From the NCBI GenBank assembly GCA_005804885.1, contig SYOX01000130.1, positions 1-64,000 of the forward strand: a stretch of DNA of 64,000 nucleotides, given 5' to 3'. Source of the DNA: Pseudomonadota bacterium. Lineage in GTDB: Bacteria > Myxococcota_A > Bradymonadia > Bradymonadales > GCA-2716585. The stretch's first letter is position 1. The number at the start of each line of letters is the position of its first letter. Below, piece by piece: positions 11,051 through 20,329 of the stretch. A program made the translations under genes and the position numbers. Under the pieces are notes generated by a model. The model had not been told where the DNA came from, did no database searches, and was given only the letters and a program-made list of their open reading frames with translations.

Positions 11051-11593
11051 ATGGAGGTTGTGATCAGAGAGGCCGCCGAGGGCGACCTCGACGCGCTGTC
11101 GGCCCTGGCGTCGTTGACGTGGTCGGTGGCCTTCGGGCAGACGATCTCGCCCGAAGATCGGGCCGCGCACCTGTCTCGGCACCTGGCGCGTCCCCGCTTC
11201 GAGGAGGCGATGAGGCAGGACGTGATCCTGGTGGCGCTGGCGGCCGGGGAGATGGTCGGCTTCGTGCAATTCGGGGCCGCGCGGATCCTCCAGGCGCCGC
11301 TCTCGGGCGACGATCAGGAGATTCGTCGGCTCTATGTGCTCGCCGATCATCAGGATAATGGGATCGGGCGGCGGCTGATGGGGGAGGCGATGGCCCACCC
11401 TCGGCTTGCGCGCGCCGGGAGCGTCTGTCTGGACGTCTGGGAGCACAACGAGGGCGCGCGGCGCTTCTACGCGCGCCTGGGCTTCGAGGTGATCGGGGCG
11501 CAGCCCTTCGAGGTGGCCTCCGGGGAGGCCGCGGGGCTGGATCTGATCATGGCCCGGCTCTCTGACGCGGCCAGCGCCTCGCGGCGCGGTTGA
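11051..11593 (+). CDS. GNAT family N-acetyltransferase
   Basis: IREAAEGDLDALSALAS..., IRRLYVLADHQDNGIGRRLMGEAM, CLDVWEHNEGARRFYARLGFEVIG. Confidence 0.85.
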   Translation: MEVVIREAAEGDLDALSALASLTWSVAFGQTISPEDRAAHLSRHLARPRFEEAMRQDVILVALAAGEMVGFVQFGAARILQAPLSGDDQEIRRLYVLADHQDNGIGRRLMGEAMAHPRLARAGSVCLDVWEHNEGARRFYARLGFEVIGAQPFEVASGEAAGLDLIMARLSDAASASRRG

Positions 11594-11616
11594 CGGCGGG
11601 GTCAGGGCAGGGGAGG

Positions 11617-12348
11617 ATGATGGGGGCGATGAGGAGGAGGGGGAGGATGGGCGTGGAGGGCCGCGAGCGGGTGTGGACGGCGGTGGCCGTAGGGTCTGGT
11701 GGGCTCGTGATCCTGGCCGCCGTGGCCTTGCTCTTCGAGGGGGGCGAGCCGGCCCGAGCGATCGCCCCTGAGCCTGTCGCCCTTGCGCCTGTGGCCCGGG
11801 CCTCGGAGGTGCTCGCCGCGGTCGAGCGCGAGCCGGTTGATCGCGACGAGGATCGCCCCTTTGTCTCGCGGGATCGGTGCCCGGAGGCGCAGGAGGACCT
11901 GGACGGCTTTGAGGATGAGGACGGCTGCCCGGACCTCGACAACGACCAGGACGGCGTCGATGACGCCGAGGACGGCTGCCCTGGCGCCTCGGAGGATCGC
12001 AATGGCATCAACGATCGCGACGGCTGCCCTGAGCTCCTGGGGCAGAGCGGGCCGCTGGCCCGGGTCGGCGCCGCGTCGGGGGTGGGGGAGGCGAGGCGCG
12101 GGTTTCGCTTCCCGCGCCGCCGGGTGGATCTGGAGCTCCACAGAGCCGACGTGAGGGACGTGTTGAGGCTGATCGCCCGCGAGGCCGGCGTCAACATCGT
12201 CTACGGCGGCGAGGTCCAGGGCGCCGTGACGGCGTCCCTGCGAGGGGCCTTGCTGGAGGACATCTTCGTCGCGGTGCTGCGGGCGACGGGCCACGGCTTC
12301 GAGGTGACGGGCGGGATCGTCCTGGTCGAGCGCCCGGAGCGGCGTTGA
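11617..12348 (+). CDS. Membrane-anchored protein with TSP3-like Ca-binding repeats and a secretin/TonB short N-terminal (STN)-like domain
   Basis: N-terminal TM segment; DRCPEAQEDLDGFEDEDGCPDLDNDQDGVDDAEDGCP repeats; VDLELHRADVRDVLRLIAREAGVNIVYGGEVQGAVTASLRGALLEDIFVAVLRATGHGFEVTGGIVLV. Confidence 0.7.
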   Translation: MMGAMRRRGRMGVEGRERVWTAVAVGSGGLVILAAVALLFEGGEPARAIAPEPVALAPVARASEVLAAVEREPVDRDEDRPFVSRDRCPEAQEDLDGFEDEDGCPDLDNDQDGVDDAEDGCPGASEDRNGINDRDGCPELLGQSGPLARVGAASGVGEARRGFRFPRRRVDLELHRADVRDVLRLIAREAGVNIVYGGEVQGAVTASLRGALLEDIFVAVLRATGHGFEVTGGIVLVERPERR

Positions 12349-12483
12349 GGGCTGGCCGAGGCGCGACCGGCACCCGGCGGCGGCGATGTTGAGAAGCTCG
12401 ACCTGCGTCCGCTATAAGAAGCTCCATGCGAAGCGCATCAGGCGCCGTGATCGGGCGCCTGGAGACAAGCTCTGAGGGATCCC

Positions 12484-14709
12484 ATGACGCGAGAGCCTGT
12501 CGAAGTCGGAGAGCCTGCGTCGAAGAACGCCTTCGGGACCTTCGGGGGGGTCTTCACCCCTTCGATCCTGACAATCCTGGGCGTGATCATGTACATGCGC
12601 TCGGGCTTCGTCACGGGTCAGGCGGGGATCTGGGCGGCGGTGCTCATCCTGCTCCTGAGCACGTCGATCACCTTCCTGACGAGCCTGTCGATCTCGGCCA
12701 TCTCGACCAATACGCGGGTCAAGGGCGGCGGCGCCTACTTCCTGATCTCGCGCTCGCTCGGGCCGGAGTTCGGCGGCGCCATCGGGCTGACGCTCTTTCT
12801 GGCCCAGGCCCTCTCGGTGCCCTTCTTCATCCTGGGCTTCGTCGAGGCCCTGATGGTCAGCTTCCCGGGCCTGGCCGAGTGGTTCGTCCCGATCGGGATG
12901 GCGACGGCCGCCGTGCTCTTCGTCGTCACTCACGTCGGCGCCTCCTGGGCCATCAAGGCCCAGTACGTGATCCTGGGCACCCTGGTGCTCTCGGTCGTGG
13001 CGCTGCTCGGAGGCGCGATAGCGCACTTTGAGGTTGCCACCTTCCAGGCGAACTGGTCGCCGGCCTACCGCGAGTCCGGGATCAACTTCTGGGTCGTCTT
13101 CGCCATCTTCTTCCCCGCCGTCACCGGCATCATGGCCGGCGTCAACATGTCCGGCGACCTGCGCGAGCCCTCGCGCTCGATCCCCTCCGGCACGCTGGCC
13201 GCCGTCGCCGTCGGCGGCCTGATCTACCTCGCCCAGATCGTCCTGACCGGCGGCGCCCAGAGCCGCGATCGGCTCGTCGATGCCCCTTACGGCAGCCTCC
13301 TTGAGCAGGCCCTGTTCGGCTTCGACTTTCTCATCGTCGCCGGCGTCTTCGCCGCCACGATCTCCTCGGCGCTCGGCTCCCTGATGGGCGCGCCGCGCGT
13401 CCTCCAGGCGCTGGCGCGCGACAACATCTTCCCCGCCCTCAAGCCCTTCGCCTTCGGCACCCTCAAGGGCGACGAGCCCCGTCGGGGCCTCTGGCTGACC
13501 TTCGGCCTCACCCTTGGGGTCCTGTGGCTGGCCGGCGGCGGCGGCGACGCCCTCAACGCCGTGGCCGCCGTCCTGTCGATGTTCTTCCTGGTCACCTACG
13601 GGATGACCAACATGGCCGCCTTCCTGGAGTCCTTCTCCGGCAACCCCTCCTTCAGGCCCCGCTTCCGCTTCTTCCACTGGAGCACGGGGCTGGCCGGGGC
13701 CGCCGGCTGCTTCACCGTGGCCTTCTTGATCGACGCCGTCGCGGCCGTCGGCGCCGTCCTGGTCACCCTCGTCACCTTCTTCTACGTCCGGCGACAGGCG
13801 CTCACCACCAGCTTCGGCGATGCCCGCCGAGGCTTCACCTACAACCGCGTTCGCACCAACCTCATCAAGCTCGCCGGCCAGACCCCTCACCCGAAGAACT
13901 GGCGCCCCACCACCCTGGTGCTGTCCGGCAACCCGATGTCGCGCCAGACCCTGAGCGCCTACGCGAGCTGGTTGGCCGGCCGCCGCGGCATCGTCACGCT
14001 GGCCGAGATCATCGTCGGGCGCTTCGAACACCTCGCCCAGACCCGCCGCGAGGCCCTCGACCGCCTGCAGCGATACATCGACGACAACGGCGTCAACGCC
14101 TTCCCCGAGGTCATCGTCTCCGAGTCCCTCGACGACGGCATGTCCCATCTCATCCAGTGCCACTCCATCGGCCCCATCAAGCCCAACCTGCTGATCCTCG
14201 GCTGGAGCCGTCAGGGCCGCGCGGCCTCCTTCAACACCTTGCTGCGCATGGCCGGCGATCTGGGCGTCAGCCAGGTCATCGTCAACGACCGCGGGCTGCC
14301 CAAGGGTCAGAACCGGCGGATCGACATCTGGTGGCGCGGCGAGCGCAATGGCTCCTTGATGCTGATCCTGGCCTACCTGCTGACCGCCAACTGGGCCTGG
14401 AACCAGGCCAGGATCCGCATCCTGCGCATCTCCAGCCCCGACGAGAACCCCGACAAGAGCCGCCGCGACCTGCTGGAGCTCGCCAGCGCCGCCCGGATCA
14501 GCGTCACCACCCTCATCGTCGAGCCCCTGGCGACGGTCCAGCTCACCATCAAGACCCACTCCTCGGACGCCTCCGTCGTCCTGCTCGGCTTCCAGACCCC
14601 CTCGGCCGAGGACGACGAGGCCTTCCAGGCCCGCTACGACGCCCTGCTCGAAGCCCTGCCCACCACCTTGCTGATCTGGTCCAACGGCGAGGCCGACCTG
14701 CTGGCCTGA
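12484..14709 (+). CDS. SLC12-like (cation-chloride cotransporter / APC superfamily) permease
   Basis: GTFGGVFTPSILTILGVIMYMRSGFVTGQAG, TNTRVKGGGAYFLISRSLGPEFGGAIGL, multiple TM segments and soluble C-terminus. Confidence 0.85.
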   Translation: MTREPVEVGEPASKNAFGTFGGVFTPSILTILGVIMYMRSGFVTGQAGIWAAVLILLLSTSITFLTSLSISAISTNTRVKGGGAYFLISRSLGPEFGGAIGLTLFLAQALSVPFFILGFVEALMVSFPGLAEWFVPIGMATAAVLFVVTHVGASWAIKAQYVILGTLVLSVVALLGGAIAHFEVATFQANWSPAYRESGINFWVVFAIFFPAVTGIMAGVNMSGDLREPSRSIPSGTLAAVAVGGLIYLAQIVLTGGAQSRDRLVDAPYGSLLEQALFGFDFLIVAGVFAATISSALGSLMGAPRVLQALARDNIFPALKPFAFGTLKGDEPRRGLWLTFGLTLGVLWLAGGGGDALNAVAAVLSMFFLVTYGMTNMAAFLESFSGNPSFRPRFRFFHWSTGLAGAAGCFTVAFLIDAVAAVGAVLVTLVTFFYVRRQALTTSFGDARRGFTYNRVRTNLIKLAGQTPHPKNWRPTTLVLSGNPMSRQTLSAYASWLAGRRGIVTLAEIIVGRFEHLAQTRREALDRLQRYIDDNGVNAFPEVIVSESLDDGMSHLIQCHSIGPIKPNLLILGWSRQGRAASFNTLLRMAGDLGVSQVIVNDRGLPKGQNRRIDIWWRGERNGSLMLILAYLLTANWAWNQARIRILRISSPDENPDKSRRDLLELASAARISVTTLIVEPLATVQLTIKTHSSDASVVLLGFQTPSAEDDEAFQARYDALLEALPTTLLIWSNGEADLLA

Positions 14710-14804
14710 TGCCGACCCCCTTGCGTCGAGGCGCGCGGCGGGTGATCGGCGAAGAGCCCGCCGTCGGGCCGAGCGGTCCCCTCGCTGGAGCCCTGGCGGC
14801 GGCG

Positions 14805-17630
14805 CTACCAGCGCCGGACGAGGCGGCGGTAGGCGTCGCCGTGGGCGTGGACCTCGTCGCCAAAGGCGCGCAGTGATTCGACTTCTTGCGGGGTCAGCGG
14901 CGGCGCGTCGAGGGCAAAGAGGTTCTCTTCGAGCTGCTCAAGGGTCGTCGGCGCGGAGAGGCAGGCCGAGACGCCCGGCTGGGCCAGCGTGTAGCGGTAG
15001 CAGTCCGCCGCGCTCGGCGGCGCGAGGCCGCCGGGCAGGGGGCGGCGCAGCATCCGGCCGTAGCAGAGGTTGTTGAAGGTGATGACGCCGGCGTTGAGCT
15101 CGGCGGCCAGGGGCAGCAGCTCGCGCTCGGCGCCTCTGTGGGCGGCGCTGTGGCGGACCATCATCGGGTCCCAGCCCTGGCGAAGCGCCTCGACGCCCAG
15201 CGGCCGCTGGTGGGTCGACAGCCCCCCGCGCAGGATCAGGCCCTCCTCTTCGAAGCGCCGCAGGAGCTCCAGATGATCAAGATCGGCGCGGGTTTGCGAG
15301 CGAACCCAGAAGATCAGGAAGACGCCGATGGCCTCGACCCGCTGCGCCTTGAGCGCCCGCTCCAGGTCGCGCCGGATGGCCTTCGGGTCGGCCTCGAAGG
15401 TGCCGCAGACCGTCACCAGCGGGGCGCGCGCCGCCGGGGTGAGGCGCTCGAAGAAGCGCGTCTGCGCCACGTACTCCGCCTCCCAGAAGAAGAGGTTGAC
15501 GCCGGCCTCGACGGCCCGCGCGTAGCCCTCCTCCGGCAGCCCGTAATGACCCGAGATCCCCAGCCGCGACACCCGCAGCCCCGTTCTACCCAGCGGGACG
15601 CGCCGATCCTGGGCGGCGACCGGGGCCAGCGGCTCGCGCGCGCCCGGCTCGGCCCGCGCCAGGCTGCCCAGCGGCGTCGGCGCGACGTCGATCAGGCGGC
15701 GCCGCAGCAGCAGACCCGCGCGCCGAAGCACGCGCCACGATCCCTCCTCCTCGACATGCTCGCCCGCGCCAGCCCCCCCTCCCGTGTCGGCGCCCCCCGG
15801 CGATGGCGTCGTGGCCGTCGGCTGGAGCCGCGCGGCCGGCCAGATCGCGGCGGCCCGCTCGATCGTCAAGGCCGCCTCGCGCACCCGGCGATCGGGGTCG
15901 CGCTGAAGCGCCTCGGGCGGCTCGCCGAGCTTCGACAGCGCGCCGGCCGCCAGCGCGCGCACGATCGGATCGGGATCGTCGACCGCAGGCGCCCAACTCG
16001 ACGGCGGCTGCGGCCCAGGCCAGGACGCCGCGAGGCGCCACCACGCCCGCCGCACCGAGCGCGCCCCCTCCGCCGCTTCGACCGCCTCGACCCAGCGCGC
16101 CGCCTCCGCCCCCCATACGGGCTCCCCGGCCGCGCCAGCCCCCGCGCCGCGCTCGCTCGCCCCGTCGAGCCCTCCGCGCCCCTCGCCGGTGTCCCCGTCG
16201 TCGTCTCCAGGCGCTCCCAGGCTGGCCCGTCGGGGAGCTTCGAAGCGCGGCGCGACGCGCTCGCCGAAGAGAGGCTGGAGGGCGCCCGGCATCGCCCCCT
16301 GCGCCTGGATCCACGCCGGATCGACCCACCCCGAGGCGGCCTCCAGCGCCGCGCACGCCACCTGCGGCGACCCTTCGGCCATGGCCGCGACGAGCGCCGC
16401 CCGCGATCCCTCCCCCGCGATCCGCGCCCACGCCCGCAGCGCCTCGGCCCGCAGCGCCTCGGCCCCGATCGCCTCGACCCGGCTTGCCTCGGCCCGGTGC
16501 GCCTCGACCCCGATCGCCCCGGCCCCGATCGCCTCGACCCAGCGGGCCTCGGCCCCGGTCGTCTTGGCCCTGAGCGCCTGCTCGCCCAAAGACGAGGCGA
16601 ACGATTCGTAAGTGCTTGTATTGATGAGAAGATCCTGAACGCGCCGCCCGGCCCATGAGTCGGGCGCCACGGGGAAGGCGCGCTGGAGTTGTCCCAGCGC
16701 CCAGAGCTGCGCGGAGGCGGGCGCCTCCTCCTTGAGCGCCAGCAAGGCCAGCGCCTCCCGGCGGTCGAGGTTGAGGTGCCCGAGCAGCGCGTGGACCTCC
16801 TCGACGACGAAGGGCACGCGCGGATCGGCCAGCAGCCCCAGGCAGGCCATCAGCGCCGCCGGATCGGCCCGCCGCCGCAAGATCTGGCTCGCCTCGCGCC
16901 GCACCCCCTCGTCCGCCTCGCCGAGCAGCGCGGGCATCGCCGCGACGTCGTCGTCGCCGGGGTCGCGGGCCAGCGCTTTGAGGCGCTCGCGCAGCGCCGG
17001 GGGGTCCTCGTCCCACCAGCGGGCGTCGATCGGCGCCGAGGTCGACCACGTCGGCTCGGCCCCCCCCTCCTCTCGCCAGCACCACGCCGCGAAGGCCGCC
17101 GCCCCGGCCGCCCTCCCGCCCTCGTACGCGCCGCGGAGCGCCACCTGCCGCCGCAGCTCGGGCTCGCGGTGGCCGGCCGGGACGAGCGCCCGCAGCAGAT
17201 CCTGGCGCACTCTCCAGTGCGGGTCCGTCAGCGCATCGACGAGCCACGGGCTCGCCTCGGGGAAGGGGCGCAGGGCCGCCACCGCCTCCTGCCGCGCGGT
17301 CCAGGCCGCGTCGCCCGCCAGCACGCGCCGCCATGCGACCAGATCCTCGACCTCGACGGGGAGGGCGGCCATGGCGCGCACGGCCTCGATCCGCGCGGCG
17401 GTGAAGGGCGAGCCCAGCGCGCCCCGCAGCGCCTCGCGGGCCGAGGGGTGATGCCACCCGTTCAGGGCCCGGATGGCGGCGACGGCCGCTCTGGACGCGG
17501 GCGGCGCCTCGAGCAGATCGCAGAGCCCGTCGAGCGCGGCGGGCGAGCGGTCGCCGGCCAGGGCCAGCGCGGCGCGCTCGGCGCTGTCGGGCTGGAGCAG
17601 CGCATAGGTCCATTGTCGGGTGGGGCTCAT
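14805..17630 (-). CDS. HEAT-repeat domain fused to C-terminal aldo/keto reductase-like domain
   Basis: N-terminal HEAT-like helical repeats; C-terminal RRVPLGRTGLRVSRLGISGHYGLPEEGYARAVEAGVNLFFWEAEY... resembles aldo/keto reductase. Confidence 0.75.
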   Translation of the reverse strand: MSPTRQWTYALLQPDSAERAALALAGDRSPAALDGLCDLLEAPPASRAAVAAIRALNGWHHPSAREALRGALGSPFTAARIEAVRAMAALPVEVEDLVAWRRVLAGDAAWTARQEAVAALRPFPEASPWLVDALTDPHWRVRQDLLRALVPAGHREPELRRQVALRGAYEGGRAAGAAAFAAWCWREEGGAEPTWSTSAPIDARWWDEDPPALRERLKALARDPGDDDVAAMPALLGEADEGVRREASQILRRRADPAALMACLGLLADPRVPFVVEEVHALLGHLNLDRREALALLALKEEAPASAQLWALGQLQRAFPVAPDSWAGRRVQDLLINTSTYESFASSLGEQALRAKTTGAEARWVEAIGAGAIGVEAHRAEASRVEAIGAEALRAEALRAWARIAGEGSRAALVAAMAEGSPQVACAALEAASGWVDPAWIQAQGAMPGALQPLFGERVAPRFEAPRRASLGAPGDDDGDTGEGRGGLDGASERGAGAGAAGEPVWGAEAARWVEAVEAAEGARSVRRAWWRLAASWPGPQPPSSWAPAVDDPDPIVRALAAGALSKLGEPPEALQRDPDRRVREAALTIERAAAIWPAARLQPTATTPSPGGADTGGGAGAGEHVEEEGSWRVLRRAGLLLRRRLIDVAPTPLGSLARAEPGAREPLAPVAAQDRRVPLGRTGLRVSRLGISGHYGLPEEGYARAVEAGVNLFFWEAEYVAQTRFFERLTPAARAPLVTVCGTFEADPKAIRRDLERALKAQRVEAIGVFLIFWVRSQTRADLDHLELLRRFEEEGLILRGGLSTHQRPLGVEALRQGWDPMMVRHSAAHRGAERELLPLAAELNAGVITFNNLCYGRMLRRPLPGGLAPPSAADCYRYTLAQPGVSACLSAPTTLEQLEENLFALDAPPLTPQEVESLRAFGDEVHAHGDAYRRLVRRW
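16440..16575 (-). repeat. In-frame low-complexity tandem repeats encoding (A/V)EA(I/L)(G/R)A
   Basis: Reiterated 'gcctcggccccgatcgcctcgacc' units encode RWVEAIGAGAIGVEAHRAEASRVEAIGAEALRAEALRA. Confidence 0.8.
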
Positions 17631-17813
17631 CGGCGGCTCTCCTGGCCTGGGGCATCTCTCGGTCGCTATGATCGGTCGGTCGATGGTGGTACATCAAGGG
17701 CCGAGGGGGCCAGCGCGCGGCAATGGGCTTGAGAGGCCGTGGCCAGTGAGGTCGATGGGCGAGGCGGCGCTGGTCTTGATGGGTGGGGAGGGCGTTTTTG
17801 AGGGTGAGGGGGG

Positions 17814-19010
17814 ATGGTGCAGCGGCAGGATGAGGGGGTGCGCGAGGCGGTCGAGCGGCAGCGCGACGAGGATCCGGCGCTCTACGATTACATCACGGGG
17901 CTGGAGGAGTCGCTGGAGCGCCACCGCAGGGCCGCCGCCAGCCAGCGCAAGGCGACCGGGTGGCTGACGCGGGCGCTGATCGGAGTCTTCCTCGGCGGCG
18001 ACCTGGCGGGGCGGACCCGCGATTTCACGCTGGCGCTGGAGTCCTGGCTGGCCGGCGACCCCGAGGGGCCGCGCGGCTTCCCCCACACCGAGGCGGGGCA
18101 GATGGGCGCGGCGGCCTTCTCGCGCTTCATGCGGGTCAGCGTCATCGGGCTGGTCGTCGCGGCGCTGCCGACCTCGGTCCTCGTGGTCCAGACGGCGTTG
18201 ATGTCCGAGCAGAACCGCACCATCCAGAAGCAGCTCGACCTTCAGGCCAACGAGACGCGGCTGGCTCGCCGCGCCCAGCTCGTCTCCATCCTCTACGATC
18301 CCGTCCAGGGCTGCGACGCCACCGCCGAGCCTCAGCGCTGCCCGCCGGCGGCCAGCCGCAAGGCGCGCGGAGAGGCGGTGCGCGTGCTGACGGAGATCGC
18401 GCGGGAGGCGCGGCAGGCCGCCAAGGCCTCCGGCGTGCTCTCCGTCGAGCGCGACGCCGACCTGTCCGGCGTCGATCTTCGGCAGGTCGACCTCGTCCGC
18501 GTCAACTTCCGCGGCGTCAACCTCGCCGAGGCCCAGCTCAAGGGCGCCTATCTGACCGAGGCGTCGCTCTCGGGGGTCCGCCTTGAGGGCGCCGACTTGA
18601 CCAACGCGCGCCTGAGCGGCGCCGACCTGAGCGGCGCGCAGCTCTCCGGCGCGCGGCTCTATGAGGCGCTGGCGTCCTCGGCCAACCTGAGCGGCGCGCA
18701 GCTCTCCAAGGCCAACCTCGGCGAGAGCGACCTGACCAAGGCCAACCTGTCCGGCGCCGATCTGACCGCGGCCGTCCTGACCGGCGCTGATCTCTTCGAG
18801 GCGCGGCTCTCCAAGGCGCTCCTGTCCGAGACGAACCTCCAGAACAGCCGGCTGGAGGACGCGGACCTGTCCGGCGCCCGCTTCCGGGGCGCCAACCTCA
18901 CGGGCGCGGAGCTGCCCGGCGCGCGCCTGACCGGCGCCACCTTCGACCGCCTGACCACCTGGCCGGCGGGCTTTGACCCCGTCAAGGCCGGCGCGCGCCT
19001 CATCAAATAG
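17814..19010 (+). CDS. Membrane-associated pentapeptide-repeat protein
   Basis: TM segment VIGLVVAALPTSVLVVQTALM followed by long A(D/N)LxxAxLSGADL repeats. Confidence 0.9.
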   Translation: MVQRQDEGVREAVERQRDEDPALYDYITGLEESLERHRRAAASQRKATGWLTRALIGVFLGGDLAGRTRDFTLALESWLAGDPEGPRGFPHTEAGQMGAAAFSRFMRVSVIGLVVAALPTSVLVVQTALMSEQNRTIQKQLDLQANETRLARRAQLVSILYDPVQGCDATAEPQRCPPAASRKARGEAVRVLTEIAREARQAAKASGVLSVERDADLSGVDLRQVDLVRVNFRGVNLAEAQLKGAYLTEASLSGVRLEGADLTNARLSGADLSGAQLSGARLYEALASSANLSGAQLSKANLGESDLTKANLSGADLTAAVLTGADLFEARLSKALLSETNLQNSRLEDADLSGARFRGANLTGAELPGARLTGATFDRLTTWPAGFDPVKAGARLIK

Positions 19011-19048
19011 CTGAAAACGTTCAAGAAATCTGGGTTGGGCGGGCCGGG

Positions 19049-20320
19049 TCAGCGCTCGTAGGTGGCGCCGACGCCAAAGACCGGGCCGCCCTCGACGGCC
19101 TCGTTGCGGGCGGCGTAGCCGATCCGGGCCGTCAGGGTCAGGCCCTCGACGACCTCGAAGCCCAGATCGAGGAGCATCCGGGTGCCCAGCGGGTTGGCGT
19201 CGGCGTCGGGGCGCTCGGTGATCTCGATGGTCAGGGCCATCGGGGCGCGCGGCACCGTATCCCAGGCGAAGGTCATGAAGCCGACATTGCCGGCGTCCTG
19301 CAAGAGCTGCCCGCCGACGGCCAGGTGGGTGCCGGCGATGTCCCCGATGCGGAGCACCCCGCCGACGCCCGCGGCGAAGCCCTCCTCGCTGGCCCCGAGG
19401 ATCAGGCGCCCGCCGAGCGAGAAGTTGCGGTTCAGCGCCAGGTTGGCCTCGCTCCAGCCGTAGTTGAGGCCGGGCTCAGGGGCGGCTTCATCGCCGCCGC
19501 CGCCGATCACCACGTCGCCGTTCTGGAGGGTGGAGCGCTGCCCGCGCATCAGGCCCAGGCCGAAGCGGATGTCGTAGAGCGCGCCGAGGGTCCGGTAGGT
19601 GTACTCCAGATCCGAGGTCCAGAAGGTGTCGCTGAAGGCGTCCGTGCGCTCCCGAGCCCCGCCCTCGACGAGCTCCAGGCGCCGCCCGTAGAGCGTCGCC
19701 TCGCCGAAGGCCTTGAACGACGAGCGCCGCCCGCCGTGCATCGAGAGCCGCTCGGCCAGCCGGGTCTCCTCCGTGTCGCCGTTGATCTGCACCGCGTGGG
19801 GGGCCTGCTGGGAGGCGAAGTGCGCCCGCGTCGTGCCCTCCAGATCCACCGAGGCGATGCAGTACTCCACGCCGGGGGGCTGGAGCATGGCTTGCGGGAC
19901 GCGGACCGCGAAGACGGCCCCCTCGGTGCGCAGCAAGGGCAGGCGCGTCCACTCGGCGCCGCCTCGCCCGCGCAGGTCGACCCAGAGCTTGTCCAGCTTC
20001 CAGTCCCTGTCCACGACCACCTTGAGGATCATCGCCTCGCCGGCCTCCAGCGCCGCCGGCGGGGTGTGCAGCGCGTTGGGGGCCTCGGGGCCGCCCTTGG
20101 CGGCGCCGGCCTCCTGCTTGTCGGGGTCGTCCTTCGCAGGGCTGTCCTGCGGGGCCTCCTGCTTGTCGGGGCTGTCCTTCGCAGGGCTGTCCTGCGGGGC
20201 GTCGGGGCCGGCCTCCCTGGGCGCGACCTGGTCATCGGCCATCGCGATCGTCGGGGTCAGGAGCGCGGCGAGGGCCGCGAGAGCGAGCGCGGCGCGGCGC
20301 GCGTTGATCGAGGTCTTCAT
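19049..20320 (-). CDS. Secreted / outer-membrane protein with repetitive Asp/Pro/Lys N-terminal linker
   Basis: Signal peptide; EAPQDSPAKDDPDKQ duplicated; C-terminal beta-strand-rich OMP-like sequence. Confidence 0.65.
   Translation of the reverse strand: MKTSINARRAALALAALAALLTPTIAMADDQVAPREAGPDAPQDSPAKDSPDKQEAPQDSPAKDDPDKQEAGAAKGGPEAPNALHTPPAALEAGEAMILKVVVDRDWKLDKLWVDLRGRGGAEWTRLPLLRTEGAVFAVRVPQAMLQPPGVEYCIASVDLEGTTRAHFASQQAPHAVQINGDTEETRLAERLSMHGGRRSSFKAFGEATLYGRRLELVEGGARERTDAFSDTFWTSDLEYTYRTLGALYDIRFGLGLMRGQRSTLQNGDVVIGGGGDEAAPEPGLNYGWSEANLALNRNFSLGGRLILGASEEGFAAGVGGVLRIGDIAGTHLAVGGQLLQDAGNVGFMTFAWDTVPRAPMALTIEITERPDADANPLGTRMLLDLGFEVVEGLTLTARIGYAARNEAVEGGPVFGVGATYER
20109..20198 (-). 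repeat. Two copies of a 45-bp in-frame repeat (15-aa unit)
   Basis: gcctcctgcttgtcggggYYgtccttcgcagggctgtcctgcggg at 20109 and 20154. Confidence 0.85.
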
Positions 20321-20329
20321 GGGTTCCTC

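Noticed and set aside
12412-14559. 715-aa minus-strand Gly/Asp/Glu-rich ORF
   Set aside because: Antisense to the SLC12-like permease.
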